64,000 nucleotides of DNA from Diphasiastrum complanatum (GCA_029204225.1 CM055111.1:11479999-11543998); one strand, 5' to 3'. Positions 1 to 10,711 are shown, counted from the stretch's first letter. Translations and numbers: made by a program. The notes: generated by a model not told the origin, from the letters alone.

Positions 1-1565
1 TTAAATCCAAAAGACATGATATAGAGGCAAGCATGAGGTTGACTTGGGAGGTAGCAAGCTAGTACTCATAGGAAGCAAAGTGGATCGGATCAGTTTTATC
101 GAGAGAAAAACTCAAATCGCAATACTCAAAATTATATTGGAAAGATTGTACATTCACATATAATCTTGCAAATGATATTGAAATACTAATCTTGACCTTG
201 ATCTAAGAATCCAATGATTCTTTTCATATGAAAAACAATAAAGATTAACTTGCAGCTTACTTCTAGAATATTATGCAGACAAATTTATTTTAGTGGGACA
301 TGAAAAGAGGAAGAATATCAAAGAACTGGACAAAGAGGGGGGAAATTTATTGTAGGAAGCTCCAACATGCTATGGAGAGTCGAGAAGTATCTTAAAAAAT
401 GTCTATTTATGTTTGACAGACAGGATAAAGAAAATTCTCAAAAAGTAGACGAAAGCAGTAAATCTTATGGTAAATTTAAAGAAAATCCCCAGTTAAAACT
501 GTTGCAGAAGCAGGAAAAGTCAAAGTGAGGGTTAACAAGTAAGTAGATGCCAATACACAGGTCTAGAACTTCATGTCTATACGTAAGGGCCTCCACAGAT
601 GAGCTTGAGCTCTCAAGTTTCACTAGACTATGGATGACATTTCCAATGTGAACCATCAGAATGGCAAAGGCCACTAATCAGCATTCAAATTGCAATCTTT
701 GCATTTCAGATACAACCAAGAACAACCATTGTTCACCTCAATGAACAAAGTCGTACATGGTATTATTGCCCTGCCAAAACAGTTGCACGATAAAAACTAT
801 CACAAAATTCCAAACCAATGTAGATATCAGAAAATATATGCCACATGCTCTTTAGCTGTAAGTTCACAAGTTACCTATCTGTCACGACTCTTTCTGTAGG
901 AAATATTCAGTCTAAAAGCCATCCCTGGCCTTCATATCTTGGGTTCCTTAGTTTTCTCGCTTGCGTACATATAATCTGGTAGCTGCAAGCAATGCTTCTT
1001 AGATGGATACACTAAAGGGGTTCGTAACTTCCACTTGTAGGAAGCAAGTTTATAACCATTCTGTTTCGTGTAGGCAAACCTTTCTTGGTACTTATCGATT
1101 TGCAAAACAAACACTACAATTGACACAGACCTGTCAAAAAGTCCCTGCAAATAAGCCAAAACCTTTTCTACGTGCTTGTCAAAATTCTGAGCAGATGCTC
1201 TTTTAACATTTCCAAAATCCATATGGCCATTTGCTTTTAATGTCATGCTTCTATCTGGAAATAGAGGATGGGCAAGTACTTTCAATTTTTCACACACAGC
1301 AGTCTTGGTAACTAGTACCTTAAGCAAGATTCAGCAGGTAAAATATGCCTCAGCGTTGTGGAAAAGTGCTGAAACCCAATGTGGGAAACATCAGAAGGAT
1401 TTCAGGTACTTGGACTTGAGTTAAAGGCTGAGTAAGGAAACAGGTGGTTTTTCACCTAACTTGAGAAGATTGTACCCAAAAGTCACAATCACAACATTTA
1501 ATTCCGATAATAGTAAGGTACAAGGACATGTAGCAGTTCAAGGCCACTTATTACTCAAGAAAAGT
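1..1565. other. Unassigned left edge
   Basis: I see no confident gene here. On the minus strand, 932-1327 is open for 131 codons. Its first 60 residues have a balanced composition and a possible 3' splice site (AG before position 1325), so it could be an exon, but I do not recognise the protein. Because it lies downstream of the monooxygenase exon at 1629-1878 on the same strand, a later exon of that gene is possible, yet the residues do not match what I know of that family. Confidence 0.3.
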
Positions 1566-1628
1566 TTATATACACAAATGTGGGCATAAATTATGACAGA
1601 AAACTTCACAAAAATTTGACAGTGTCAC

Positions 1629-1878
1629 CTTTAGTCGACCACCAGCATGGCAGTCTTCCAAACGAGTTAGTAATGTAGCTGCTAAAGACCGCTGGTTGAT
1701 AAGCAAAGAGGGCTTATCAGGACTACGTTTCAAGGAAATACTGCGCTTACGACTATGCAATATGAACTGAGATGTTGGCACTCCTTCCTTTTGTACTTCC
1801 TCCCAGAGGCCTTTCACTCTACCAATGGCATCACGCCCTCTTGCACTCAAACCAACACAATATTGCCTTGACTTGAAC
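1629..1878 (-). CDS. Kynurenine-3-monooxygenase-like FAD protein, exon 2
   Basis: This 250-nt exon continues the protein begun at 16571-16722. It is bounded on the minus strand by an AG acceptor (TTACAG before 1878) and a GT donor (GTGACA from 1628). It encodes about 84 residues. These carry the family pattern R-x-Y/I-x-x-x-L-S-x-R-G-R near the start, where kynurenine 3-monooxygenases contact FAD and substrate, and a later N-Q-R-S-L followed by a leucine-rich helix. The exon begins with one base that completes the split leucine codon of exon 1 (phase 2) and ends in phase 0, so the frame is kept. Known family members hydroxylate an aromatic substrate using NAD(P)H and FAD; the substrate here cannot be inferred. 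No later exon was identified at lower coordinates, so the rest of the gene lies in 1-1628 unrecognised or beyond the window. Confidence 0.72.
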
Positions 1879-2113
1879 CTGTAATATATTTCCAGATAGT
1901 CAATGTCTACGAAAGAGCAACTCACAACACAAGGTACACCTAGCAACTGATTATCTCAACTTACTAATAAATTTTGGGAACCGACTTTCTGAAAGAATCC
2001 TATCTTATGAAGTTACTTGAAGTGTAATAATCTAACGCTAAACTTAAAACAACTATCTGAATAATGAGCATATTCTCTACAAGTGGGAGTGCCCTCACTA
2101 TAGAAAGAGACAA

Positions 2114-2162
2114 AGAGAGACATAGAGAGAGAGAGAGAGAGAGAAAAGAAGAAGAAGAAAGC
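2114..2162. repeat. (GA)n / GAA-rich microsatellite at LINE tail
   Basis: An impure GA tract followed by GAA units. It lies exactly where the 3' end of the minus-strand LINE fragment terminates, so it may be the tail copied at insertion rather than an independent microsatellite. Confidence 0.8.
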
Positions 2163-2766
2163 TTTATTAATGTCTTTTCCATGCCAAACGGCATACAAGA
2201 CAAAAGAGTACATGTGAAGTATGCGGTGCAAATGGGAGCCTGTAATTCGTCTCCAACAATAGTAAAGAAAAAACTATACAAAGTATAATTGCTATTATCA
2301 AAATGAGTCTAGAAATAGAATATCTACCATCAAATTAGCTATAAAGATAATGGTAATGGTAATGGTAGAACATCCTATCATCAAATCCATTGTAACTAAA
2401 GAAAGATGTAATGGGTACAATTGGAAGTAGGTCCAAGCAGTAGAAACATGTCTCTAACCATGAGCGCAACACATCGTGGATCCTCATAAGATATAACGGA
2501 TCTCATTGTGATAGGTGCATCTTGGAAAAGGCAGTGATACCTCCCTCTGATATCATAATATGTTGGGCATTTGAATAAGAAGTGTTCCTCAGTCTCTACC
2601 TTGGATAGGGAACATATCTGACAAATGCTCTCGTCCCGTGGGGTGCGATGAAACCTGAAGCTTACCCAATATGAATCGCAGAGCATGTGATAATCCTGAA
2701 TCCAAGGGGGCCAGAGGAGGGGAGAGAGGCAGAGGCAGAGGCAGAGGTAGAGGCAAGGGGAGGATC
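2163..2766 (-). mobile_element. LINE 3' end with zinc-binding RT tail
   Basis: The minus strand is open from 2917 to 2396. Its last 85 or so codons encode a C-x2-C-x8-E-x-x-H-x4-C-P-x-Y pattern (about 2555-2640). This is the zinc-binding domain that follows reverse transcriptase in plant LINE-type non-LTR elements. The 5' part of that frame is only chromovirus LTR sequence. A 3' UTR of about 230 bp follows the stop and ends in ATTAATAAAG and then a (TTC)/(CT) tract instead of poly(A). Two similar 3' ends occur in the palindrome (9455-9560 and 10370-10460). The upstream RT and endonuclease are missing, and the chromovirus at 2767 sits at the 5' edge of the fragment. Confidence 0.65.
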
Positions 2767-3124
2767 TGTTACGAGCTCGTAACCAGTGCCGAACCCTAGA
2801 GAACACAGATAGGTCAGATACCACAGTCAGGGTCATGTCCAGCGTACATGACCAACAGGGCAAGACAGTGTGAGTAGTGTGCCCCAGCATGGTCCATAGC
2901 CATGGCGGGCCTAACACAGCCTAGGGACACTGTCAGCAGGATAGGGCCCCCAGTTGGGTCCCGACGTGCAGTCAGCCACGTCAGTGCCACGTGGCCGACA
3001 CTTGGCAGTAGCATGCTACCAGTCCTCACACTGGGCTAGGAGGGGCTTACTCTATATCAGGGAGTAGGCAAGGTTGGGTGGATCAGTTAGTGTTTGCCCT
3101 ACTGTGGTGTTAGGATCTATTACA
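2767..3124 (+). repeat. Chromovirus 5' LTR
   Basis: 358 bp, starting TGTTACGAGC and ending TATTACA. It matches 8816-9164 throughout, with a 9-bp insertion (near 2877) absent from the 3' copy. The first bases, TTACGAGCTCGTAA, are a 14-bp perfect palindrome. Confidence 0.95.
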
Positions 3125-3125
3125 C

Positions 3126-3138
3126 TGGTATCAGAGCC
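3126..3138 (+). promoter_or_regulatory. Primer binding site, initiator-Met tRNA
   Basis: TGGTATCAGAGCC lies one base after the 5' LTR. This is the standard plant primer site complementary to the 3' end of initiator methionine tRNA, used to start minus-strand DNA synthesis. Confidence 0.92.
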
Positions 3139-4018
3139 ATCTCCTTCTTTGGGAGCTCAGTTTCAGCAGGGGAGAAATCCATCAGAGTGCATAGCAACTA
3201 TGGTTAATATGCAAAGATAGATAGAGCAGGGTCAGCGCTGGAGAACCAGCTATCTATGGTGGAAATCTCCGTAGGATTACTTGTTTTTACGGTAAAATTT
3301 TTCTAGGCCAGGTCCAGCGCTGCCAATCAGGGTTTAAACTTCGATTTTGGAGTGGAAATTCCGGATTTTGGAGCGTTTTCAAGTCAGGAAGTTTGATGCA
3401 GACCAGCGCTGTCAGAGCAGCCTCCTTCCTTGAGTTTTGAGTGGAAATCAGTGACAAATTAAGCAAGATTTGAAGCGGATTTCTACAGCAGGTCCAGCGC
3501 TGGACAGTAGGGGACAAATTTTAGAATTTATCCTTGTATTTCAAAGGTTTTCTAGAAGTCTGAGCTTCAGACTTGCTTGTCACAGACCAGCGACCTACCA
3601 GCTGAGGTCAAATCAGAGATTCAAGCGGATTTTTGAGTCTAAATTTGGACAAATCGGGCCAGACAGGTTGCTGTCCAATCAGCGAGGGCAGGGACTTCAA
3701 AATTCCGGATTTCTTTTTGTATTTTTCCGTTTTTTACTCGGTTTGTTGGAGCCCCACATCTGAAATCAGATCAACGAGCTACTTCACTCAAGAACCGGGA
3801 AATTTGGATGCCATTTTGAAGCTTCAAGCTGGGATTTTCCGGGACAGCAGGACTGAAATCGTGGGTAAAAGAGCTGAGAGGGTTCTTCTTCGTAATTTCT
3901 TTGGAAGTACAGTCCTCGGAAACAGCTAAGTCATCTTTCCTTTACCTTGTACAGTTGTAAATTAGTCTTTTGACTTTTTTTCATCAGAAGTTAAGGTAGC
4001 TCTCTTCCAGTTCCGAAG
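3139..4018 (+). other. Chromovirus leader with spaced CAGCGCTG motifs
   Basis: An untranslated leader of 880 bp between primer site and gag. The 8-bp palindrome CAGCGCTG recurs at 3233, 3315, 3404 and 3495, with a degenerate fifth copy at 3588. Spacing is 82 to 93 bp, and each copy is mostly preceded by a purine-rich GGTC or AGAC. This points to an old array of roughly 90-bp units. A packaging or translation role is possible but only inferred. Confidence 0.7.
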
Positions 4019-5512
4019 ATGACCACTTCTCAGGGACCTGATCAACCCCCGGAGAGAGGCTTCGACGAACTTGAAATAGAAGCCTTGGCTTACAGAAAAG
4101 GGAAGGAACCCATGGAAGTAAAAGAACAGGAACAGTTCGCCGAAGAACTCGACGAACTGGTTACCAAGGAGCAGTTCCTCCAATTGGTAACAGAAGTGGA
4201 TGAACTGAAGTTGGCATTAGCCAATTTCAAGTCCAGTGTGGACGACTCGTTCGCTGAACTCAAAAACTTGATTTTGAGTTCCGCGAAAGGAAGCCTTCCC
4301 TCCACTTCTCAGTTATCCCCTTCTCCACTTCCATCAGTTTCGGGTGAGACTTTACGGTCTCACCCCAGTGTTTTTAAAGATTTAAAGCCTCCTACTTTTA
4401 ATGGGGAAGGGAAGGATAGAAATGCAGATATTCTACAAACCTTCCTCAGCAAATGGAAGAACATTCATGCTCTTAAACAGACCCCTGACCATTTGCAAGC
4501 AATTGAGGCCAATCTTTCTTTAGGGCCTATGGCCTATAAGTGGTGGTTAAATCTCCAGGAGACTAGGCAGACTCCCCGGTCATGGAAAGCTTTTGAAGAA
4601 GCTTTCCTAAGAGAATTTCTACCAGAAAATGAACTGGATAGAGCCTGGGAAGCCTGGGAAAGAACAGTAATGGATAAATCCCTCATCCAATATATCTCGC
4701 AGTATCGAGAAGCAATTTTAAAGATTAAAAATATGGATGACTATCAAAAAATCAGGGGATTTGTCCGTGGCCTCAAAGATGAATATAAAGTAGAGGTCCA
4801 GAGAAACTCGCCTACTACCCTTGAGCAAGCTCTCAGATATGCTCAAATCTATGATGATTCAGTGGGTAGGAAGAGAGCGAGACACCAACCACTTTCTGAG
4901 CAGCTTCCTCAGAAAGACTCTCAATTTAAAAAGAAATTTTTAAAAAGAAAGAAAGAAGATAAATTTAAAGGTGAAGCTCCTCAGAAACGCCCTTCACTCA
5001 TACAGCCCTTAAAACCAGATGATTTTGAGAAAGCCAAACAAGAACGTTTGTGCTTTGTGTGTATGGGCAAGGGACACACAGTCAGACAGTGTCCCAAGGG
5101 GCCTTTCACTAAAACAGATAAAAAAGATAAAAAACAAGTTCATCTTGTTCAGACTGTATGTTTCCCCAGTGACTCGGCAGCTTCCGAGATCAAAGTGTAT
5201 CATGAAGATCATGAACACTGTTGCCAGCTGACCTCTGCAATGCTAGCGAGACCCTTCAGCTTTGGGCCGCATGATCTAGTACGTATGCATGGGAAAGTTG
5301 GTAACCAGTCAGTAAGAGTCATGGTTGATGATGGGGCAACCCATAATTTCATCAACCACACCCTGGTTAAAAAGCTTAAACTACCAGAAGTACCTAGTCA
5401 GCATAGGTACATAGTTTCATTAGCTAAGGGTGAAGATAAAAAAATATGGGAAACTATGGTAAGTAGGTTAAATCTTGGTATTCAGGGGTACCAAGATGAA
5501 ATAAACTTTTAG
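4019..5512 (+). CDS. gag-pro: Chromovirus Gag and protease
   Basis: 497 codons. An N-terminal charged region and a short coiled-coil-like stretch precede the retrotransposon Gag fold (about residues 115-290, with W-x-x-F-x-x-x-F-x-x-x-F near 195). A basic segment and one CCHC zinc knuckle (C-x2-C-x4-H-x4-C, near residue 345) bind RNA. The retropepsin-like domain follows, with its catalytic Asp at about residue 437. There the usual D-S/T-G reads D-D-G, then A-T-H-N-F. The frame ends at an amber TAG at 5510-5512, yet the same frame is open from the next codon into the RT linker, so this is a single premature stop rather than a natural end. Gag packages the element RNA and the protease would mature the polyprotein. 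Confidence 0.9.
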   Translation: MTTSQGPDQPPERGFDELEIEALAYRKGKEPMEVKEQEQFAEELDELVTKEQFLQLVTEVDELKLALANFKSSVDDSFAELKNLILSSAKGSLPSTSQLSPSPLPSVSGETLRSHPSVFKDLKPPTFNGEGKDRNADILQTFLSKWKNIHALKQTPDHLQAIEANLSLGPMAYKWWLNLQETRQTPRSWKAFEEAFLREFLPENELDRAWEAWERTVMDKSLIQYISQYREAILKIKNMDDYQKIRGFVRGLKDEYKVEVQRNSPTTLEQALRYAQIYDDSVGRKRARHQPLSEQLPQKDSQFKKKFLKRKKEDKFKGEAPQKRPSLIQPLKPDDFEKAKQERLCFVCMGKGHTVRQCPKGPFTKTDKKDKKQVHLVQTVCFPSDSAASEIKVYHEDHEHCCQLTSAMLARPFSFGPHDLVRMHGKVGNQSVRVMVDDGATHNFINHTLVKKLKLPEVPSQHRYIVSLAKGEDKKIWETMVSRLNLGIQGYQDEINF

Positions 5513-5515
5513 ATA

Positions 5516-6268
5516 ATGCACCTGGATCGAACAGACACTGTTCTCGGGAGAGATTGGCTCTACAGTTTAGGACCTTCCCTCCATAGAAACTATCAGGAGA
5601 ACACCCTCAGCTTTCAGTATATAGGTCGAGAGATCCAGTTGCATGGGGAGCATGATGTTCCCAACAGCCCTATGGTCTGCAGTTCAGAGCTCTGTCAGCT
5701 AATCGGAGACGAAGACCATCAGGTATTCTTATGTGACTTTCAGTTTATTCCTGAAGTTTCTATTTCCAGTTCTATTCAGCAGAAAATCAGTAAATTAGAA
5801 ACTTTATTGTCTAAATTTAAAGATGTTTTTCCTGAAGATTTGCCACATGGTTTACCACCTAGCAGAGAGGTAGATCATGTAATAAACCTAGTACCAGGTA
5901 CAGCACCTGTTTCTAAACCTCCGTATCGGGTCAGCCGAACAGAGGATGAAGAAATAACTAGGCAGTTAACAGACTATCTTGGGAAAGGCCAAATTCAGAC
6001 CAGTAGTTCACCATGGGCCTCACCAGTCCTATTGGTGAAAAAGAAAGAGGGGTCTATGCGTCTTTGCGTAGATTACAGAGCCCTCAATAAAGTCACAATT
6101 AAGAATAAATACCCTATGCCTCGGGCAGACGAGTTGTTTGATCAACTCGACGGGGCTAAGTTTTTCAGCAAAATAGACCTCAGATCGGGATATCATCAAG
6201 TCCGTATAAAATTGGAAGATGTCTCGAAAACAGCTTTTAGGACTCGTCACGGTCATTATGGAGTTTAA
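5516..6268 (+). CDS. pol: Chromovirus pol, RT N-terminal part
   Basis: 250 codons in the same frame as gag-pro, starting just after the TAG. It carries the protease-to-RT linker with the V-L-G-R-D-W-L signature (residues about 9-15). Then come the first RT blocks, L-C-V-D-Y-R-A-L-N and [10 protein letters not shown]. It breaks at H-G-H-Y, where one extra G (near 6258) shifts the frame and gives an early stop at 6268. The remainder of RT continues in the next frame from about 6260. Confidence 0.9.
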   Translation: MHLDRTDTVLGRDWLYSLGPSLHRNYQENTLSFQYIGREIQLHGEHDVPNSPMVCSSELCQLIGDEDHQVFLCDFQFIPEVSISSSIQQKISKLETLLSKFKDVFPEDLPHGLPPSREVDHVINLVPGTAPVSKPPYRVSRTEDEEITRQLTDYLGKGQIQTSSSPWASPVLLVKKKEGSMRLCVDYRALNKVTIKNKYPMPRADELFDQLDGAKFFSKIDLRSGYHQVRIKLEDVSKTAFRTRHGHYGV

Positions 6269-8804
6269 GGTGATGCCATTTGGGCTCACAAATGCTCCAG
6301 CTACGTTTATGACCTTGATGAACAGTGTCCTCAGACCATACTTGGGTAAGTTTGTAGTCGTATTTTTAGATGACATCCTCGTCTACAGCAAAACGAGGAA
6401 AGAGCATCTAAAACACCTCAGAAAGGTGTTTCGACTGCTCAGAAAGCATAAGCTTTATGCTAAACAATCCAAGTGTGAATTCTTCGTTGAAGAAGTAGCA
6501 TATTTGGGTCACATTATCTCTTCAGATGGGATTAAGATGGACCCAAATAAAGTTAAAGCCATACTCAGTTGGCTGAGACCTCAAAATATTTTGGAACTTC
6601 AGATCTTTCTTGGTTTGGCGGGATATTACAGACGATTTGTCAAGGAATATGCTCAGATAGCAGTTCCTATGACAAATCTTCTTAAGGGGAAGGGAAAGGA
6701 GTTCATTTGGGAGTCCGCACAACAGGAGAGCTTTGATGCTCTCAAAACAGCCTTAGCTACAGCACCAGTTTTAAAAGTCGTCGACCCCAATCAGCCATTT
6801 GTGGTCGAAACAGATGCTAGCGACTTTGCAGTAGGTGCTGTGCTAACTCAGGGTGGACGACCAGTTGCGTTCGAGAGTAAAAAACTCGAGCCAGCTCAGA
6901 CTAGGTACAGTGCCTATGAAAAGGAACTCTTTTCTATAGTCCATGCCCTTAAGACTTGGAGGCATTATTTGTATGGTGCCAACTTTGAGGTCCTGACAGA
7001 CCATGAGAGTCTCAGATACCTTTGCAATCAACCTGAGCTTAGAGGTCGGAAAGCTCGTTGGGCAGAGTTGATGCAAGAGTTTGACATGTCTATCAGATAT
7101 AGGCGTGGAAAATTCAATACAGTAGCAGATGCCCTTAGCAGAATGCCTATGATAAACGAGCTGAGTTTTACTCAGATTCGTAATGAGTTACTCGAGTCCT
7201 TGAGAGGGAAATGCCAGCATGATGCATTCTTCTCTATTATCTGGAACTCAGTCCAGAACAGACAGTTACAGACTCCAGAACCAGTTCCCGGGGCTGGTGT
7301 CAGTTCATCCAAGAATACGGCAGCTTCCGTTGAGGATGATGAGTCCGAATATACGTCGTCAGATGACGTTGAGGATTCTGAGCCTGTATTACCCAAGCAA
7401 ACCCTAGGGGTTGAGGGTCAGTTGACTCAAGAATTCAAATGGAAACAGTATTCCATTCAGGATGAGTACTTGCTCTATAGAGATAGAGTATGTGTCCCCA
7501 ATTCAGAGGATTATAGGCAGCAGGTCCTATATGAATGTCATGACAATCCTAGCGTGGGACACCCAGGCATACAGAAGACCTATGAGCTTCTTCGTAGGCA
7601 ATTTTTCTGGCCCAGTATGAAAAAGGACGTCCACCAGTATGTAACCAGTTGCCAGAAATGTCAAGTAAATAAAGCAGAGCGTTTAAAGGCAGGAGGGTTG
7701 TTGCATCCCTTAGAAATACCAGTTGGTAAATGGGAGAGTATCTCCATGGATTTTATAGTAGGCCTGCCTAAAACCCAAAAGGGTAATGACGCTATATGGG
7801 TCACAGTTGACCGTCTGACCAAAATGGCTCATTTTATTCCGACCAAAACAACCGTTAGAGCTCCAGAGTTAGCGAGGTTGTTTGTAGACGGGCTATTTAA
7901 ATTGTACGGTCTACCTTCCGGCATAGTCAGTGACTGGGACAGTAAGTTTACTGGAAATTTTTGGAGGGCAGTATTCCATCATCTCCATACTAAACTTAAT
8001 ATGAGTACCACCGACCATCCACAGACGGACGGTCAAACAGAAATGGTAAATCAAGTGCTGGAGGATATGCTTCGTGCATACGTCAGCAAGAAGCAGACTA
8101 ATTGGGAGGAGTATCTCTCGATATTAGAGTTTGCTTACAACAGTACCAAACATTCAGCTACGGGATACAGCCCATTTATGCTGATGTACGGTTTTCAGCC
8201 ACGCTCACCCACAGCTGTAGGGTTTAAACAAGAAAAAGTTGAAGCAGCCAGAAACTTTTTAGAAGACCTAAACCAGATGATAGAACATGCTAAGCGTAGC
8301 ATTAGACAATCCCAGGATCGAGCCAGGCATTATGCAGATCCACACAGACGGGATGTGCAGTTCTCCACTGGTGAGAAAGTCTACTTGAGAGTCCCAGTTG
8401 ACTCTAAAACCCTCAAATCAGGAGTGTGTGCTAAGTTGTCTCCAAGGTATTGTGGTCCCTTTACCATCAGTAGGAGACTAGGCGAAGTCACCTATGAACT
8501 AGAACTCCCACACAGCAGTAAGGTTTTTCCAGTCTTTCATGTAAGTCAGTTACGAAAAGCCTTAACCAGATCAGATAATCTGGTAGGGGACAGTGTTCTA
8601 GTTCTCCCATTGGATCCTCAACAACCTCCACATGAACCAGAGGAGATTCTTGATAGTAGAGAGACGCAGACTCGTCATACTCTATACCGAGAATATCTGG
8701 TTAAGTGGAATGATCAGCCTGTTGAGAATGCCACTTGGGAAAGAGGCAGCGTCCTTCGCAAGATTTTTCCAGACTTTGTCTTAGACGACCAAGACGGTTC
8801 TTAA
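6219..8804 (+). CDS. pol: Chromovirus pol, RT to chromodomain
   Basis: 861 codons as an open frame; real homology starts near 6260, after the frameshift. In order: RT with the catalytic block F-L-D-D (about residue 50), RNase H (E-T-D-A-S near residue 198), integrase zinc finger HHCC (about residues 440-480), and the integrase core. The core has M-D-F, then S-D-W-D where most relatives have S-D-R-D, and E in Q-T-D-G-Q-T-E. A chromodomain lies in the last 55 residues (E-Y-L-V-K-W then A-T-W-E). The stop at 8802-8804 is 11 bases before the 3' LTR. This half is intact as read, so the element has only two obvious lesions. Confidence 0.93.
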   Translation: MSRKQLLGLVTVIMEFKVMPFGLTNAPATFMTLMNSVLRPYLGKFVVVFLDDILVYSKTRKEHLKHLRKVFRLLRKHKLYAKQSKCEFFVEEVAYLGHIISSDGIKMDPNKVKAILSWLRPQNILELQIFLGLAGYYRRFVKEYAQIAVPMTNLLKGKGKEFIWESAQQESFDALKTALATAPVLKVVDPNQPFVVETDASDFAVGAVLTQGGRPVAFESKKLEPAQTRYSAYEKELFSIVHALKTWRHYLYGANFEVLTDHESLRYLCNQPELRGRKARWAELMQEFDMSIRYRRGKFNTVADALSRMPMINELSFTQIRNELLESLRGKCQHDAFFSIIWNSVQNRQLQTPEPVPGAGVSSSKNTAASVEDDESEYTSSDDVEDSEPVLPKQTLGVEGQLTQEFKWKQYSIQDEYLLYRDRVCVPNSEDYRQQVLYECHDNPSVGHPGIQKTYELLRRQFFWPSMKKDVHQYVTSCQKCQVNKAERLKAGGLLHPLEIPVGKWESISMDFIVGLPKTQKGNDAIWVTVDRLTKMAHFIPTKTTVRAPELARLFVDGLFKLYGLPSGIVSDWDSKFTGNFWRAVFHHLHTKLNMSTTDHPQTDGQTEMVNQVLEDMLRAYVSKKQTNWEEYLSILEFAYNSTKHSATGYSPFMLMYGFQPRSPTAVGFKQEKVEAARNFLEDLNQMIEHAKRSIRQSQDRARHYADPHRRDVQFSTGEKVYLRVPVDSKTLKSGVCAKLSPRYCGPFTISRRLGEVTYELELPHSSKVFPVFHVSQLRKALTRSDNLVGDSVLVLPLDPQQPPHEPEEILDSRETQTRHTLYREYLVKWNDQPVENATWERGSVLRKIFPDFVLDDQDGS

Positions 8805-8815
8805 GGGGGAGGGAG
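8804..8815 (+). promoter_or_regulatory. Polypurine tract
   Basis: AAGGGGGAGGGAG lies directly before the 3' LTR and overlaps the last base of the pol stop codon. It primes plus-strand DNA synthesis in LTR elements. Confidence 0.88.
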
Positions 8816-9164
8816 TGTTACGAGCTCGTAACCAGTGCCGAACCCTAGAGAACACAGATAGGTCAGATACCACAGTCAGGGTCGTGTCCAGCGTACATGA
8901 CCAACAGGGCAAGACAGTGTGCCCCAGCACGGTCCATAGCCATGGCGGGCCTAACACCGCCTAGGGACCCTGTCAGCAGGATAGGGCCCCCAGTTGGGTC
9001 CCGACGTGCAGTCGGCCACGTCAGTGCCACGTGGCTGACACTTGGCAGTAGCATGCTACCAGTCCTCACACTGGGCTAGGAGGGGCTTACTCTATATCAG
9101 GGAGTAGGCAAGGTTGGGTGGATCAGTTAGTGTTTGCCCTACTGTGGTGTTAGGATCTATTACA
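8816..9164 (+). repeat. Chromovirus 3' LTR
   Basis: 349 bp, TGTTAC to TTACA, nearly identical to 2767-3124. It is followed directly by the target-site copy GGATC at 9165-9169. Confidence 0.95.
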
Positions 9165-9428
9165 GGATCCAGAGCCAGAGCACGCGGCAGAGCCACACCA
9201 CGACATATGGCTCCCTCCACTTCTGATTCATCTACAGACCCTTGGGATCTGCAGTCAGGCACAGATTCAGATGATGGTTCCTACCATGACTTAGACGAGC
9301 CTTAGTTGTGTAGTTTTCATTATGTTCATGGACCATCATTGTACCCCATTTTGGTGCCATGTGGCCCGATATTATATATTACGATGATCCTATTCACAAC
9401 AGTGTAACGATTCAGTACTGTTCTTTGA

Positions 9429-9560
9429 GAGAGAGAGAGAGAGAGAGAGAAAGAAAGATCTTTATTAATGTCCTTGAAGTACCCTAAGGTATATAAGACT
9501 AATAAAAGGTACATGTCAAGTATGCACAATAGGAGCGTAAAAGCTCAAACATCTACAGAA
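9429..9560 (-). mobile_element. Microsatellite-tailed retroelement 3' end, left arm
   Basis: On the minus strand a 3' UTR ends in GACATTAATAAAGATC and then (TTTC)(TC)n at 9429-9452. The preceding bases (GCATACTTGACATGTAC) match the same positions of the LINE 3' end at 2163-2240, so this is the same or a sister family. The ORF ahead of it (9678-9965, minus) is arginine and serine rich and could be the tail of the element's protein. Confidence 0.6.
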
Positions 9561-10369
9561 ACAATAACAGCTAAAAAACAAGCTAGAAGATGGCTAGCAA
9601 AGTCATAGTCCATCATCATGATAAAGTAGATGTCCCTCCACCGGTAAAATAATGGTGTATAGTATGCTGTGAAACTGTCACTGGACGGCGGGCTGTAGAT
9701 CTCTGTCTCTGAGTGAACTGTCGGTGTCGTCTCTGCTGCCGTGGAGCTGTGGGTTGTGGCCTCTGGGCTGGTCGTCTACACTGTCTCTACGTGTATGTAT
9801 GGAAGCATTTGGAATCACAGCTTCTCCATCAGAATCACTGCTCTCCTGTCTCTGTCTCCGACGAGATAAGCACTCCTTGATGCTCAGCTGTAACAAGGGG
9901 GGGTGTCCGTGTCTAGTTTCACCATCCTCAAATCTGACACGGACACCCGTCCTCAAATCTGACATCTCCCGGTGAGACTAGACACGGACACCCCCCCCAC
10001 CCCTTGTTACAGCTGAGCATCAGGGAGTGCTTATCTCGTCGGAGACAGAGACAAGAGAGCAGTGATTCTGATGGAGAAGCTGAGTCCAAATGCTTCCATA
10101 CATACACGTCAGAGACAGTGTAGACGCCCAGAGAGACGACCAGCCCAAAGGCCACAACCCACAGCTCCACGGCAGCAGAGATGACACCGACAGTTCACTC
10201 AGAGACAGAGATCTACAGCCCGCCGTCCAGTGACAGTTTCACAGCATACTATACACCATTATTTTACCGGTGGAGGGACATCTACTTTATCATGATGATG
10301 GACTATGACTTTGCTAGCCATCTTCTAGCTTGTTTTTTAGTTGTTATTGTTTCTATAGATGTTTGAGCT

Positions 10370-10453
10370 TTTATGCTCCTATTATGCATACTTGACATGT
10401 ACCTTTTATTAGTCTTATATACCTTAGGATACTTCAAGGACATTAATAAAGAT

Positions 10454-10502
<49 letters not shown>
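10370..10502 (+). mobile_element. Microsatellite-tailed retroelement 3' end, right arm
   Basis: This is the mirror copy of the feature at 9429-9560, reading on the plus strand. The UTR ends GACATTAATAAAGATC and then a (CT)n run at 10459-10502. That run is longer than in the left arm, as expected for slippage after duplication. Confidence 0.6.
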
Positions 10503-10505
<3 letters not shown>

Positions 10506-10709
10506 GAACAGTATTGAATCGTTACACTGTTGTGAATAGGATCATCGTTATATATAATATCGGGCCACATGGCACCAGAATGGGGTACAATGATGGTCCA
10601 TGAACATAATGAAAACTACACAACTAAGGCTCGTCTAAGTCATGGTAGGAACCATCATCTAAATCTGTGCTTGACTGCAGATCCCAAGGGTCTGTAGATG
10701 AATCAGAAC

Positions 10710-10711
<2 letters not shown>

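Larger units (their letters stand above)
2767..9164 (+). mobile_element. Complete Ty3/gypsy chromovirus
   Basis: A full-length LTR retrotransposon of 6,398 bp flanked by the 5-bp duplication GGATC (2762-2766 and 9165-9169). The order is LTR, Met-tRNA primer site, leader, gag, protease, RT, RNase H, integrase, chromodomain, polypurine tract, LTR. A chromodomain after integrase places it in the chromovirus clade, whose chromodomain is thought to guide integration to chromatin. LTRs differ by six substitutions that I could count plus one 9-bp indel over 349 aligned bases, so it is fairly young. It cannot make its polyprotein normally: there is an in-frame TAG at 5510-5512 and a one-base insertion near 6258. 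It lies inside the presumed monooxygenase intron, in antisense to that gene. Confidence 0.95.

Noticed and set aside
932-1327. Third exon of the monooxygenase
   Set aside because: Same strand and plausible position, but the residues show none of the later family motifs I know, so it is left unassigned.
2064-2288. Short plus-strand ORF across the GA tract
   Set aside because: Antisense to the LINE 3' UTR, with no similarity and a repeat-driven composition.
2396-2917. One 173-codon minus-strand protein
   Set aside because: Only the part below about 2680 is LINE-like; the N-terminal part is chromovirus LTR in reverse, joined by insertion.
7172-7396. Minus-strand ORF in pol
   Set aside because: Antisense shadow of the chromovirus polyprotein.
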